Of a stretch of DNA of 64,000 bases, positions 20,981-33,000 are shown in pieces. Under the pieces are notes generated by a model that did not search any database, was not told where the DNA came from, and worked only from the letters and a program-made list of their open reading frames with translations. How positions within the stretch are numbered: position 1 is the first letter of the stretch; each line of letters begins with the position of its first letter. Origin of the DNA: Parastagonospora avenae f. sp. tritici 18332-5 (taxonomy: Eukaryota; Ascomycota; Dothideomycetes; Pleosporales; Phaeosphaeriaceae); assembly GCA_022559985.1 (NCBI GenBank), contig JAFJTR010000073.1, positions 62,001 to 126,000 on the forward strand, given 5' to 3'. The position numbers and the translations under genes are program-made.

Positions 20981-22924
20981 ATGACAGGTATTGAAGCTGC
21001 GCTTGCAGCAATTGAATCTCTAAGCCTTGGAGATGATTTTACATATGCAGATATTGCTACAAAGTACGATTGCGACCGATCTACGTTATCACGACGCCAC
21101 TGAGGGCTTACACGAGCACGTGCAATAGCACTTGCAAATGGCCGATTGCTCAACACCACGCAGGAATCCGAGCTTGTAAAATATATGCACGCACTCGTGG
21201 GCCGCGGGCTACCTCCATCCAAGCCAATGATACGCAATTTTGCGAGCCAGATAGCTCAGAAAGATGTAGGAAAAAACGGGGCTGATCGCTTCGTGCGCTG
21301 CTACCAGATCGATCTCGTCTCACATTGGGCATCCGGCTTCGATCGCAACCGCTTTAAAGCTGGCTCCGCCTTTAAGTATACGCTATACTTTGAGCTCCTC
21401 AAGCGAAAAATTGAGCAATACAATGTAGATCACCGACATATATACAACATGGATGAGAAGGGCTTCCTGATTGGCGTGCTGTCAAAGATGAAGCGGGTGT
21501 TCTCTAAGAGCGCTTTTAAGGAGGGAAAGCTGCGGCACATCATACAGGATGGCAACCGTGAGTGGATTGCCACTATAGCTTGCATCTGCGCTGATGGCAC
21601 ATCGCTGACGCCTGCCCTTATCTATCAGGCTCCATTTGGAGCCATTCAAGACACCTGGTTGCAGGACTTTAACCCAGAACAACACTGTGCTTTCTTCACA
21701 AGCTCACCTTCTGGATGGACTAGCCACGATATAGGGCTTGCCTGGCTTAAGCAGGTCTTCGATCGCGAAACAAAGAAGAAGGCACGTACGTCATGGCGGC
21801 TGCTCATCCTTGATAGCCATGGATCATACGTTTCTATGAAGTTTGTTGAGTATTGTCATGCGAATAAGGTCTTACTTATGATCTCTCCGCCTTACGGTAC
21901 TCACACGCTTCAGCCTCTCGACGTTGTCATGTTTGCGCCGCTCGCAGCCGCTTATAAAGCTGAGCTCGCTCGCTTTCTTGATCGCGCCCAAGGTCTTACA
22001 AGCATCAGCAAAAGAGACTTCTATCGCTTATTTAATGCCGCATGGCACTGCTCCTTCAACGAAAAGCTTATCCGGAAGTCCTTCGAAGCGACAGGCATCT
22101 CACCGTTAGACCCAGGCGTCATCTTAAAGCGGTTCACCATGGTGCAAGCAGACACCTCTAGGCCAAATTCAAGCGACTCTTCACGCTCAGTACTAAGCGC
22201 AAGCGACTGGCGAAAAATTGAGCGATTGCCGCGGCAAACAGTGGACGATATCTACGATCAAAACTCTAAGAAGCTTAGCCAAACAATCCACACGATTTCA
22301 GCTAAAAATCAGCTCTTACAACACGAGAACAACAGCCTTAGAGAGGCTTTATCTGATGAGAAGAGGCGTAGGCAGTGTGGCAAAGCTTTGCTGCTTGAGC
22401 CACCAGCTAACTATGACGGAGGAGCAGTATTCTGGTGGCCTAATAAGGTAGCAGAGGCACGTGATCGCCAGGAGCAAAAGGACCTTCAAGAACAGGAGTT
22501 GCAGCGGCAAAAAAGTGAGGCAATTCAGCTTCGTGAGCAGCAGAAGCTTACTAAAGCTCAGCTTCGTGAGCAGCAGAAGCTTACTAAAGCTCAGCTTCGT
22601 GAGCAGCAGAAGCTTACTAAAGCTCAGCTGCTTGAAGAGCGTCGTTTAAAGCGAGTTGCAGCGAAGGAGGAGCGGGAGCGCTTAGCTGCTAAGAAAGCCC
22701 TTCAGCTCGAGGAAGATAAGATGGCGAAGCAGCTTCAGAAACAACTTCAAAACGATATCAAACTATCCCAAAAGGGCAAGAGTCAAAGCCTTAAGCCTGC
22801 TAACGCTGCTGCGACCGTTGTGGCTGATGGGGTTCCTCCTGTTGTTAACGAAGCTGCATCGGCTGCTCCGCAGCTTACCCAACGCGGCCGGCCAATAAGA
22901 CCACCCACAAAGCTGCTTATGTAA
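20981..22924 (+). pseudogene. pogo/Fot1 DDE transposase, one premature stop
   Basis: Catalyses cut-and-paste transposition. The frame runs from ATG 20981 to TAA 22924 (647 codons) and is broken only by TGA at 21101-21103 (codon 41), inside the helix-turn-helix motif STLSRRH-stop-GLTRARAIA, where relatives have Arg; CGA to TGA is a single C-to-T change. The N-terminus GIEAALAAIES...YADIATKYDCDRS is the psq-type HTH. Catalytic acids are visible: D158 in YNMDEKGF, D278 in LILDSHGSY and D314 in LQPLDVVMFAPL. The C-terminal third is a long charged coiled coil with three perfect copies of an 11-residue unit. A later start (from about 21146) would lose the DNA-binding domain. Confidence 0.92.
22526..22624 (+). 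repeat. perfect 33-bp tandem repeat inside the transposase
   Basis: Three identical 33-bp units starting at 22526, 22559 and 22592. They encode QLREQQKLTKA three times in the coiled-coil tail. Perfect identity means a recent expansion. Confidence 0.95.
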
Positions 22925-23037
22925 TAAAAAACTCCCAATATACTCTGTAATGTGATACAAACCTAACACTAAAAGTTCCTGTGAAAATATCTATTGTGGA
23001 TGGCTGTACAGGCTGAAGTTTGAGGTGGGCAATTTGT

Positions 23038-23084
23038 GGTGTTCGTGCATTCGGTGGGGCTGTGCATTTGGTGGTGGAACACAT
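23038..23084 (-). repeat. right terminal inverted repeat
   Basis: Reverse complement begins ATGTGTTCCACCACC and matches the left terminus at 34 of the first 40 positions, with transitions only. It is followed by the right TA duplication at 23085-23086. Confidence 0.85.
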
Positions 23085-23086
23085 TA

Positions 23087-23825
23087 CTCTGAAATCTTGG
23101 CAGACGGACGTCGATGCCGTCCACGGGTGCATGTGTGACATTGACGCCCGCCCCATGAACTGCACCTCTATCGATCCAGAGTTTGCCGACGTCTCTGCAT
23201 CGCTACCAATGAGGTTGCCGATTCTCAAACTGAGCCAATGGGCGGCACATTCAGCGCGACCATCTCCACTCCTGCGGGTAGCTGCGAAGAAGCAGCTTCA
23301 GGAAGCATGTACTGCTGACACGACTCACAAGTTAGATCTACAAAGCTATCCATTCATCCGCTCCTGCAATCATTCCCTGTCCGCAAACGGACTGCATTCG
23401 CACCGATACATACCGACAAAGATACGATCGAACCACCACAAGGCGCGGGCTTGTTGGGCACAGCAGTGGCGATAGGGATGCATAGCGGCCGTTACATCGT
23501 TGACTTTGACATGTGCAAGCTCGAGATAGAGAGCAGGGTGTGGCTATAGCGTATGGGAAAGTGATACGGGCATACGTACGGGACGTGTGTTCGAGGCAAT
23601 CGAAATCGGGGTGGGACCTCCACGACTCTTGCTGCACTTTCACATGTGGGATAGGACCTCAAGGAACACTTCAGGACGCTGACAGAGCGTGGAAGATGCT
23701 GGAAGACCAACCGTGTATAATCTAGAAGAACTTTTGTATAGCGTCAATGCCGCCTATTAAAATTTGTTGCTCACCATGGACCCCAACGATTCGCATAGCA
23801 AAATGCGCAAGAAGAATACGATGTA
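23087..23825. other. intergenic, right flank of transposon
   Basis: Short frames only, no protein-like sequence that joins across splice sites. It includes the 3' flank of the minus-strand MFS exporter. Confidence 0.4.
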
Positions 23826-25665
23826 CTAAGCCTTCGTCTGTTTCCCCCCCAGCCCACCTTCAAGGCTCTTCAACCTCTCCGCCGCCCTCCTTTTTCGACC
23901 ATCGAGCTTCTCCTTGTCCTCACGCATCTGTCTTATGAGTATGGACTTCTCGCGAATCTTGTGGCCATAGAGATAGAACACCATCGGAATGGGGATCATG
24001 GCAAACTCGATGAGCGAAAGCATCGTAGCGGACCAGTGTGGCCCAAGCGTAGCATACCTGTACAGTGGTTAGTAAGGTAATGACTACAGAGATGGGAGAT
24101 GGTTTGTGCTAACATTGCTGGGCCGGCAAGTGGGAGCGCCCCTCCTATGGCACTTCGTAGGACGGCATTGCCCGCAAGTGCTGACGCTGCGTAGATGCCA
24201 TAAGAGTGTACTAGATAGTTCGATGCATAAATGAACACACCACAGTTTCCTGCTCCGAAGGGAATGCCACCGATTATAGGCGCTATCCAGTGTACGTCTG
24301 GCGTACAAGTCCAGGCAAATACCATCTCCCCGATTGGTACAGACACCGCTGCGAGACACACAACGCTGACCATGGCTTCAGGATAAGGCTTGCCCGTCTC
24401 GGGATCCTTCTTGTGGGCATTGATCATCTTCCGTAAGAGCGGTTCGCTTACTATAACGAGGCATCCACCTACACCGATGCCGATGTATCCCAATCCAATG
24501 AGACCCGGCGACCAACCACGAAGCTCTCCAAATACGATGGGGTAACTGACGAAACATAGGTAAAGCACACCGTAGACCAGGGCGATGTATACGTTCCAGA
24601 ATATGCAGATCGGCTCGCTGACAGACATCGATAACGGCCTGTAGAGATTTTCCCGCAGCAAAGGCCAGAACTTCTTCTTGTCGTCGTATCGGCTGAACCA
24701 GCGACTATTGTCAGTCTCTTTGCGTTTCCTGGCTGACTTGGCACGGAGGATGGCGGGGGCGTAGGTCTCTTTGATCAGGAAGACCATGAACCAGGAGACG
24801 CCGGAACCGATCATGACGACCCAGTTGGTCCACCGCCAGCCCAGGGCTTGGTAGACGAAGCCACCAACCTAAGAATTACGTGGTCAGTTTATGTGCCCAG
24901 TGGATCTGTCTCCGCCAGGCTTACCAATGGTCCGACAACGGGACCGTTCATTGGACCCAGACTCCATATCGAGAATGCTAGAGCACGATAGTCATCGCTG
25001 ACAATGTCCGAGACTGTTCCAGGGGCATTGGATATCATCGCTGCGCCGGCAATGGCGCCAAAGAACCTCATCACTAGGATTTGTGCTAGATTGTTGCTCA
25101 GCGCACATGGTATGACGAGAACCGTAAATGCTGCCACGGCAATGAGGTAGACTGGTCGTCGCCCATACATTTCAGAAAGAGGTGCCAGGATGATTGAGCC
25201 CAGGGCCAGTCCACAAAGATATGTCGTGATGCCTAGAATAACTAGGGTCTTGGACTCAACATGAAAGCTTTTCATCATGCCTTCTATACCACTGGAATAC
25301 GACGTGGAATACATCACCACCACTAGTGTCGAGAAACTCATAGAGAATATGACCATAGCCTTCTTGATCATCGGCCAGTCCTGGGGGTTCTCGCCATCGT
25401 CGTCAAAGTCGAGCTCGAAGCGAGCGTCCTGTGTCGCATTCGTCGTCACCGTTGTGATTCCAGCCATTTTTTCATTGGGCCAGGAGTGTCCAGTGTTGCG
25501 AGACCATGTCTGATGGATCGAGTGTACCTCCGCTATCGAATCATGGGACGTCGAAACTGACAATGTTGATGAATGGTCGTTTTCATGTTCTTCTACCATA
25601 TGCGAGCTGTTCGATAAGTGCGACTCCTTTTGCTTTTCCTCGTTGTCGTCGTCTGGGAAGGTCAT
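23826..25665 (-). CDS. MFS multidrug exporter, DHA1 type
   Basis: Proton antiporter of the plasma membrane, related to fungal polyamine/fluconazole-type exporters. Three exons, 25665-24925, 24868-24114 and 24057-23826, give 575 aa. The frame stays open further upstream but has no earlier ATG; the first is MTFPDDDNEE. The N-terminus is acidic and Ser-rich (about 100 residues). The core begins at the DHA1 hallmark DDGENPQDWPMIKK. Further motifs are PLSEMYGRRPVYL, VMRFFGAIAGAA, NAPGTVSDIVSDDYR, SIWSLGPMNGPVVGPL, VGGFVYQALGWRWTNW and YLVHSYGIYAASALAGNAV, and RYDDKKKFW lies in the central loop. It ends in a basic coiled coil. The substrate cannot be inferred. It is divergent from the giant DUF3638 gene across a 1.4-kb gap. 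Confidence 0.92.
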
Positions 25666-27082
25666 GATGCACGGACCTGCAAGGTCGACCTCGGGATCCC
25701 TAGTTACCAAGTACCCAAGCTTTTGTCCCGTGAACTCCAATCGATGGCCTCGTGAAGAACAAAAGAATGGGAGGGTTAGAAGAGCGAAGCACGTTCCAAT
25801 TGCTCAGATCATGGGGTATGTGAGGAGGGTTCGCCTTTCGCCGCGGGAAGAAAGGACCAGATTGCTTCGCGCTCCATTTCCGCGTTCGTCGCGGGAATAG
25901 CGGCGATTAGACATGGGCTCAGAAGATTGGGCTATTGTGTGCGACTAATGACCTTGAAGAATGCCGACCGTTTTCGGGGAGATGTGCGAGTGATCATCAG
26001 GTTTGGCTGACAGTGGTTAGCGTCGGATAAACTTCGCCACATCCCCGGGCCCGACGTCACGTCGCTTTGCAAACCTCACATCATCATCCTTCCTTCACAC
26101 CGCTCATCTCCTGCTCCTCACGCAATCTCCAGAACGATCATGGACCCCATGCAATGAAATGGCAGGCTTCCCAGTCGCGTCGCTCCATACATCAAATACA
26201 CCAAGAGCGATGTCTGTGATGGTGTCGAATTGAGCAATCTACCCTCACCTGAGTGACCCTCTGTACTGCCGATTTGGTGAGTCTGAGACAAAGTATCAGG
26301 CGAATATGCGGTGTTGAACCGCATCGCAGCGATGTGCTGAGCTTCTCTCACCAGTAAGTGGACATCTTTGCTGATGTCCATCGCGCTCTCTCTTTTGCCT
26401 GCATGGGCCTACCTGTCCTCGAACTTTTTCTCTTCTCTTCTTGACGTCCTGAAATTGCATCCTCAAGTCGTTCAACATTCTCTACGAAGCCTTTCCATAC
26501 CCTCACTGGCGCTGTTTTATTCCGCGTATACCGATCAAAGTACATCAATACCTGGATGTATCTCGACTCTGACTTTGCTCCGGTCGATTACCACGCCTCA
26601 GACTTTGTGTGACGACGATTAACCTTGTCGTTGGACCGTGGACCATACAGCTCCGGATGGCCATATATGCTTGCATGGTGACTGCGGCTGCATGAATTGA
26701 CTGCTTCTTCCATAAGCTTTGGAGGCGCCACCATCTTACACCAGTTCATCACAGCATGCTCAAGCTCGAATTCGACTCTGGAGGAAGCATAGTTCCTACT
26801 TGGGAACACTCGGCCAACGCCAGGACGAAATAGCACCTACAGGTGAGAGTATTGAGCTCAGGCGCCTGGGTGCGCATGACCAACGAGATCTCGCGATGCT
26901 TGGCACTCCGGATCAACCTACCGCCGAGCACGCCCTCCGTTTGCTTTGCGGAACCACTCAATTTTCCTAGTTTGGCACCTCCACATGAACACACACGGCA
27001 TATAGCTGTACATGCGACAAGACTTCGTGAGACGCCCAGCAGCCTCCGAACATTGGCACAAATAAGAGGTTCCTCGGCTGCT
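25666..27082. other. long divergent intergenic region
   Basis: 1.4 kb between the exporter (-) and the giant gene (+). Frames at 26118-26836 on the minus strand and 26368-26622 on the plus strand are open for 60-87 codons, but they overlap each other and lack plausible splice partners, so I call none of them. Promoters of both genes must lie here. Confidence 0.4.
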
Positions 27083-30000
27083 ATGGCCGCCTCCGGCCAC
27101 GAGCCGCTGTTACTCCAAGTCTACCATCACGCCGTGCTTCCTCGCGATGTGCCTGGACGAGAGGACAGCAATCTTTTTCAAATAGAGAGCGAGCTCGCGG
27201 GGCGCATGACCGACGCGGTCAAGTCACTCATACGCCATGCTCCATCGAAGGACTTTTCCTCTCTCGACACAATCCGGCTCGCCTTATCGACCTGTCGCTC
27301 ACTCAATGTTGAAGGCGCTATCGACAAGACTTTGCTCGTCAAAGAACTACAGCAGCTTGACACAAAGTATTTGCTCATGTTGCACGTCACCGAGCAGAAT
27401 GCTGCCTTGCTGATCTACCGTTACACTGAGTAAGTACCTTATCTTGGTACCAACGCGCACATGTCCTAATCAAATTTAATAGCGGCTCTGGTGCGAAGCA
27501 GGTGATCTTCGAAGCGTTTGAAACCTCCGCTACCTGTGAAAAGGTTCTTGCCACCGAAAACGCCTTGCAGTGGGACTTCCCAGGACAAGCTGTCGCAATA
27601 CCGCATGAGACCTTTGTCAGCGAAGATTTCCAACAGAGCCTATCCACCTTCCTCGAACAGGCCAGCTTCGAGTCTGTTAAGGAATTTGCTGCCATCACCC
27701 ACAAAGCGCAGGCTCCTATTCCCGAGATCCGTGATACGTCGAAACCCACTTTGGTCACCAGTGCGCTCATGGCGATATTGGAAGCCAACGGCAGTGTCTT
27801 CGACACCCCTTTGCTTCGAAAACGCGTTCACGACACGGTCTCGTTCTTCGAAGCGTATAAGCCGTGGCGTAGGTCTGCTTTCTACCTCATGCTTCGCGTC
27901 GCTACCCAGCGCCATCTTTACACACTGTTCGGGGCAGATCTTGGGCGACTATACTACAAGACATTCATGTGTATTCTCTTGTCACATCTTCTGAGCGACG
28001 GACTACACATCATCCCAGATGCAGCTTCTGACTGTTTGCGAAAAAAGCTTGGTCGTCGTCTAGCCAAGCTGGAGTTATATCATGATCGCGGGTCCGAAGC
28101 GCTGCAGATGTTGCATTGTCACATCTTTGCCACATTGCGACCGGAGCTGGAAAAGTCTCTCTCTGCGATCGCACATGCCCTCGATGCCCAATGGACTGCC
28201 CACAAACAGAGGACTGGTAGGATTGTCTGGCCTGTGAAGCGATTCGCCAGCTCCACCGACCTCGAGCTACGTCTGGAAAACAGTGGCCCTGTGCTGGACC
28301 TGGCTATAGAACAACGTTGGAGCACCGTGCTAAATGTACTTGGCTCTCCAGATGTTCTCCTCGGCCGCTACGAGGGTGCAAACACCCACCGACCTTTTGT
28401 GGCTATCCTCCAGCGCTACCTACCATTGTTCAATTATGACGCAAAGTCCCCACAGGGCGTCCAGACAGCAGCCAGTCAGGGCAATCCGAGCCTCGTATGT
28501 ATCCAATATGCATGTAAGATCCAGAAGTACGTGGCGAAATTCCAAGACGCATACCTTGGCTATCCGGAATTTTTGAGCCAAAAGCTTCTCAAGCTCATGG
28601 AAATGTGGAAGTCAATGGACGAGCATGCTCTAGCATGCTATCCGCTTCTAGGTCATTATCATCCGAGTTTCGAGGCCGGCATTTTAGATATTCTGCAGCT
28701 TTCAACATTAAGTGAGCTCAAGCGTCTGAAGGCATTGCAAACATACATAGCAGTGCGTTGTCGTGGTTGGTGTGGCCGCGGCTCAAAGACCATTTTTGAT
28801 CCTCCTGAGAAGGACTCATTTGCTGCGCGATACTACGATGAATCAAACGAATCGGTGTCACTCCAGACTCTGCGCGAAAACATCGAACAACACGCTCAGA
28901 AAGTTCTCTTGGCAAAGGAGAAAGAATGGAAAGAGAAGAAAGAAGACCACGATGGTAAGACAGAGCGAATGGCCGGGCTGTCATGCCCATTTATTACCGT
29001 CACCGACGAGTATGGCAGGTCGAAGCAGGAGCACCAGAAGGGGTGTTTCAAGCATAAGCTGAAATGGCAGGCCAGGCAGATCAAAATCAAGATTCATGAA
29101 CATCCTCTCCCGCGCAAGGAGCATGACATCAAAGCGACCGTCTTCGAATTGATGTGCCCAAAGGCTTACGCTGCCTATCGGGACGCGACTTGGCTCATCT
29201 TGTCATCTTTTGCTTTTCCACCAACTGAGCCTGTTGACAACGTCCCACTACTTCGGGACTACACTGGGTTGCGGAAGTTTTTGAACACGACAAAGTCATC
29301 TGTCACTTTAGGTTCTACTACCAAAGCAGAAACGGTCACACACAGAGAGGCATCGGGATTTCCAATCCCGTTACGAAAGCTCATAGTTCCGTTCGGTTTG
29401 AAGTTGCGCTATTTCGACAGCCTGCGTCGGAGCTGGACTTCAGGAGCTGACGCAGCTTCGTTCGTGCATCTGTTCGAGCTGAAGCTCTCCGCAGACTCGC
29501 CATATTGCGCATTCAACAAGATGGGCCAGCATTGGCCCACTTCAAACGAGATCATTTCAGCACAGTCCCAGTGCCCGCCGGATCTCAATGCTCACGAATA
29601 TATGGCATGGCAAGGTTTATTACTGGGTGTCCATACGCGATGGCCATGCTTACTACGGGAGCTTGGATCAACGACCATCAATTTCTCTACACAATCCACA
29701 TGGGCCATCCTTTCATGGCTATGCTTACAGGCCGGTCCGTCTACATCTACTGATGTATTACGGGACTCACATTCGATTTTTCGCGACACCACCTTTTGCG
29801 AAAGGCTACTTGTGCAAGTGGATAACCGCCTGGACATTATTCGTCGCAATTGGCGGGAGGCAATTCAGCTTGACATGCTCGTCACCATACTCCTTAGAGT
29901 CATGGCTCTGAATTCCGACACCGTGATATACAGCACGGTCGTGGCAATACTTGCAAAAGCTCGCGAGATATCGCAAGAGTGGTACGCAAATCTGGATATT

Positions 30001-33000
30001 AGTGTTCAAGAAGGCGACTCTGGTCCCGCTGTCTTCGCGATCTGGGCAGCGGTATTGTGCAAGCGCACATTCTATCCATTACTTGAAGACCCTATTGATG
30101 TGTCTTCACGAGCACTGAAAACATTCCTTGTGGCATCAATTGCCCTTCAGGACTGCCTTGTCGGAAATTTCGACGCACTACCCTACGCACTCAGGAACGC
30201 CATCTTACGTGACCTGGCAAGCGCCTTTAGTCTTCGTTATGAGCTCGAACGTGTCATCGTCAAAGAAACGTTACTTGAGGCGTTGATAGAACTATGGCCG
30301 GTGCCTGGTGAATCAACAAGCAGAATGCATCTAGATGCCCAGTCCTGGTGGATAACACTGACACTGTCGACTACACATACTTCCCAGCATCATATCCACT
30401 ACAACGTCATTCACGGTACGCTGCTTGTCAACGGGCAGCAGCTTGGTTCATTGCCATTAGAGTACCGGAACTGGCCTATCATAGAGGAGTTGTTTGGAGC
30501 GCAAGCAGTGAAAACCTATCCATCCACGCTCCCTGGAATGTCACTCGTGGTCAACCGCCAGATGCCGTCAGACCATTGGGTTCACTTGGGCTTTCGCAAG
30601 AACAGCTTAGTCATTCGGGCTGAACACCGAGACCACATCCTTGAACTCTTCTATCGATCGCAATTCAACAACAATTTCCATTATGATCTGCCGAATGCCC
30701 TCAGTGAGGACTGTTATCACTGGCTCGATCTGGACACTGGCAAATTGGAGATTCGACACCAGGATCCATGGAGAACGAAGAGAAGCAATTGGGTGCTAGA
30801 TTTGACATCACGGCAAGCTACGCGAAATAATGGATCGCGTCTAGTAGATCCGCATAGCCAGCTTGCCACCAGGATTGCCCAGAATTTCCATCTCTTTGAA
30901 GAGTCGCTCAACATTACCGTCTTCCAACCGCGTAGAGGACCACTTCGAGTTGAGCTCAAACGCCTGGAATTGGACTTCGAAGTGACGAAAGAGGGTCGGC
31001 TCTCTTGCCCTCAACTTGGCGCCATCATTGCCGATACACCCGCGCAGGACATCGGAACATGGCACGGCCTGAAAAGCAAACTTGTGATGCAAGCTATCGA
31101 AGATGTTACCAAACGCATCATCCTCTTGCCAATGGGCGGCTATCGCTATCAGCGCGAAGGATCTCACATCTCAATCAAGATTGTGAACGAAGGAAGCTAT
31201 CTGAAATTCAGTGTCAACGATGTGCTCGGCCGTATTGACTGTGCTGCGGAGCCCTTGTTGTTGTACCACCGTGCATTCTGGCACGCCATGACAGCGCATT
31301 TCTTGCCTGATTCCCTGACGGGCCGTACGGGTGTCGACCAGGCTCTACATTATCTTCAATCGGGTGCCTACCTCCCATGGACACCGCTGAAACCATCTGC
31401 TTACAACATACTGCTTGACATCGCGAAGCTCACTCCTCAGCGAGGATATTATCCTCCGACAATGAAGACTATGGAGTCACTTCAATGGGATCACCTCATG
31501 CCAATCTTTATGCAGGATGACAGATATCGCCGTGCGGTAGACCAAATTCTTTGTAGAAACACAGACCTGCTTCAATTCACTCAGCACTCTCTACAAGGGC
31601 AGTTACCATCAGCCAGACCTGGTGAACCACACTTGGAGAACCGCGCCATCTGTCGAATCAACTCTGCCTCTGACAGGACTGAATTCGCGGATATTGAGTA
31701 TAGTTCGAGAGATCAATATGCCGCTGGGTTGGAGCGTGCGAATGTGGCCATGATAGCGACTGTGCTCCGAGAATGGCCTTCACACATTACCAGCACAACA
31801 CGCCTAGCATCTTTGTTGGAGAACATGGCTGTCATTGGTGGCTATGTAAGGTCCTTCAATGAAGTGCAGATTACAAACATCCTCGAAGCAGATATCGGAG
31901 TCGAGTGGGGAGCCCTCGTGCGGACAGCACTTCAGTGCTCCCATGAGGCTCGATTCCAGATGACGTTCTTGTTTTCTATCCTGGCCTTCAAGGCAAATGC
32001 GAACATGGAGCTGCTGCTTGCAATCATGTCATTTGCGCTCTGTCCTGAACTGAAGACTATTTTATTACCTCGTGCTGCAGCATACAGCAAATTCACGCAG
32101 CATGAGGCTCCTGATGTCGATAATCTGGTGGCGTTGATGACTGCGGCCAAACAGCCTTACATAGCGAGGAAGCGCGACTCAAGGGACGAGACAGCGGCAC
32201 GCCAGGCGGAACACGAAGAGACGGCTACACGCGCTTGCAGAGCTTTTGCGGAGTCCATTCTTGCACAATGGCCGTCGGATTCGCTGGATCTGACACGACT
32301 TCCGCGCGTGAAAAGTACTCTACTCGATCAGGATGAAGCCTTGATTTCAGTACTGCCGATGTGGAAAAAGCTTGTAGACAATGCCATATTCTGCCGGCAC
32401 ATCGAAGAAGTTCAGATGGTTCTTCGGCAAGGAGCTGAGGATAAGCAATCCTCAACTATCCCGCCAACTCCAGTTTCGATAAGGAAACCACGACAGTATG
32501 TCATAGTGGAGAATTCTAGGCATTGCCCATGTCTCGCAGACGTCTTGGAGAAAGATATCGGCGTGCTGACCCACACTGAGGCTTTCAAAGCCGAATGTGG
32601 CCCGACGCCACACACTGTGCTCAAGGAAGGTTCAGATTCTTTCAGCAGCGCTCGCCAGAACCAGCACTTGAAACCCGAGATCAAGGAGTTGAAAATGCTG
32701 ATTGCGCCCCTCAATGATTCTCCATCTGTGGTACATAAGAGATATGGAGATGAGCTGTCTCACAGTATCACAGCCTTGTCTGATCATATTTCAAAACCTG
32801 CCATATCTCGAGAGCCTTTCAATCCTACGAAACTAGCCAACGACATTTCCTCTGCGAAGAGAGCCCTCGGCGATATATTCAAGCTTATCAGTCAAGCCTT
32901 ACGAGAAGGAGATACGGGAGGAAACTGGCTGCATGTTGTGGGACTTTGGCCAGATGTGACAACCCTGACATTGCTTGCCGAATTGCGTTCAACATCCGGC

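Larger units (their letters stand above)
20694..23084 (+). mobile_element. Fot1/pogo-type DNA transposon, complete but transposase-interrupted
   Basis: A 2391-bp element bounded by imperfect terminal inverted repeats beginning ACGTGTTCCACCAC and flanked by TA duplications. It carries one gene on the plus strand: a DDE transposase with an N-terminal helix-turn-helix of the pogo/CENP-B type. Only one nonsense codon disrupts the gene, so the copy is young. Defective now, it could be mobilised in trans if an intact relative exists. The insertion sits between the carboxypeptidase and an MFS exporter and interrupts no recognisable gene. Confidence 0.93.

Noticed and set aside
26118..26836. Two or three minus-strand frames in the divergent region upstream of the giant gene
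   Set aside because: They conflict with an equally long plus-strand frame, lack splice partners and show no domain; chance frames are likely.
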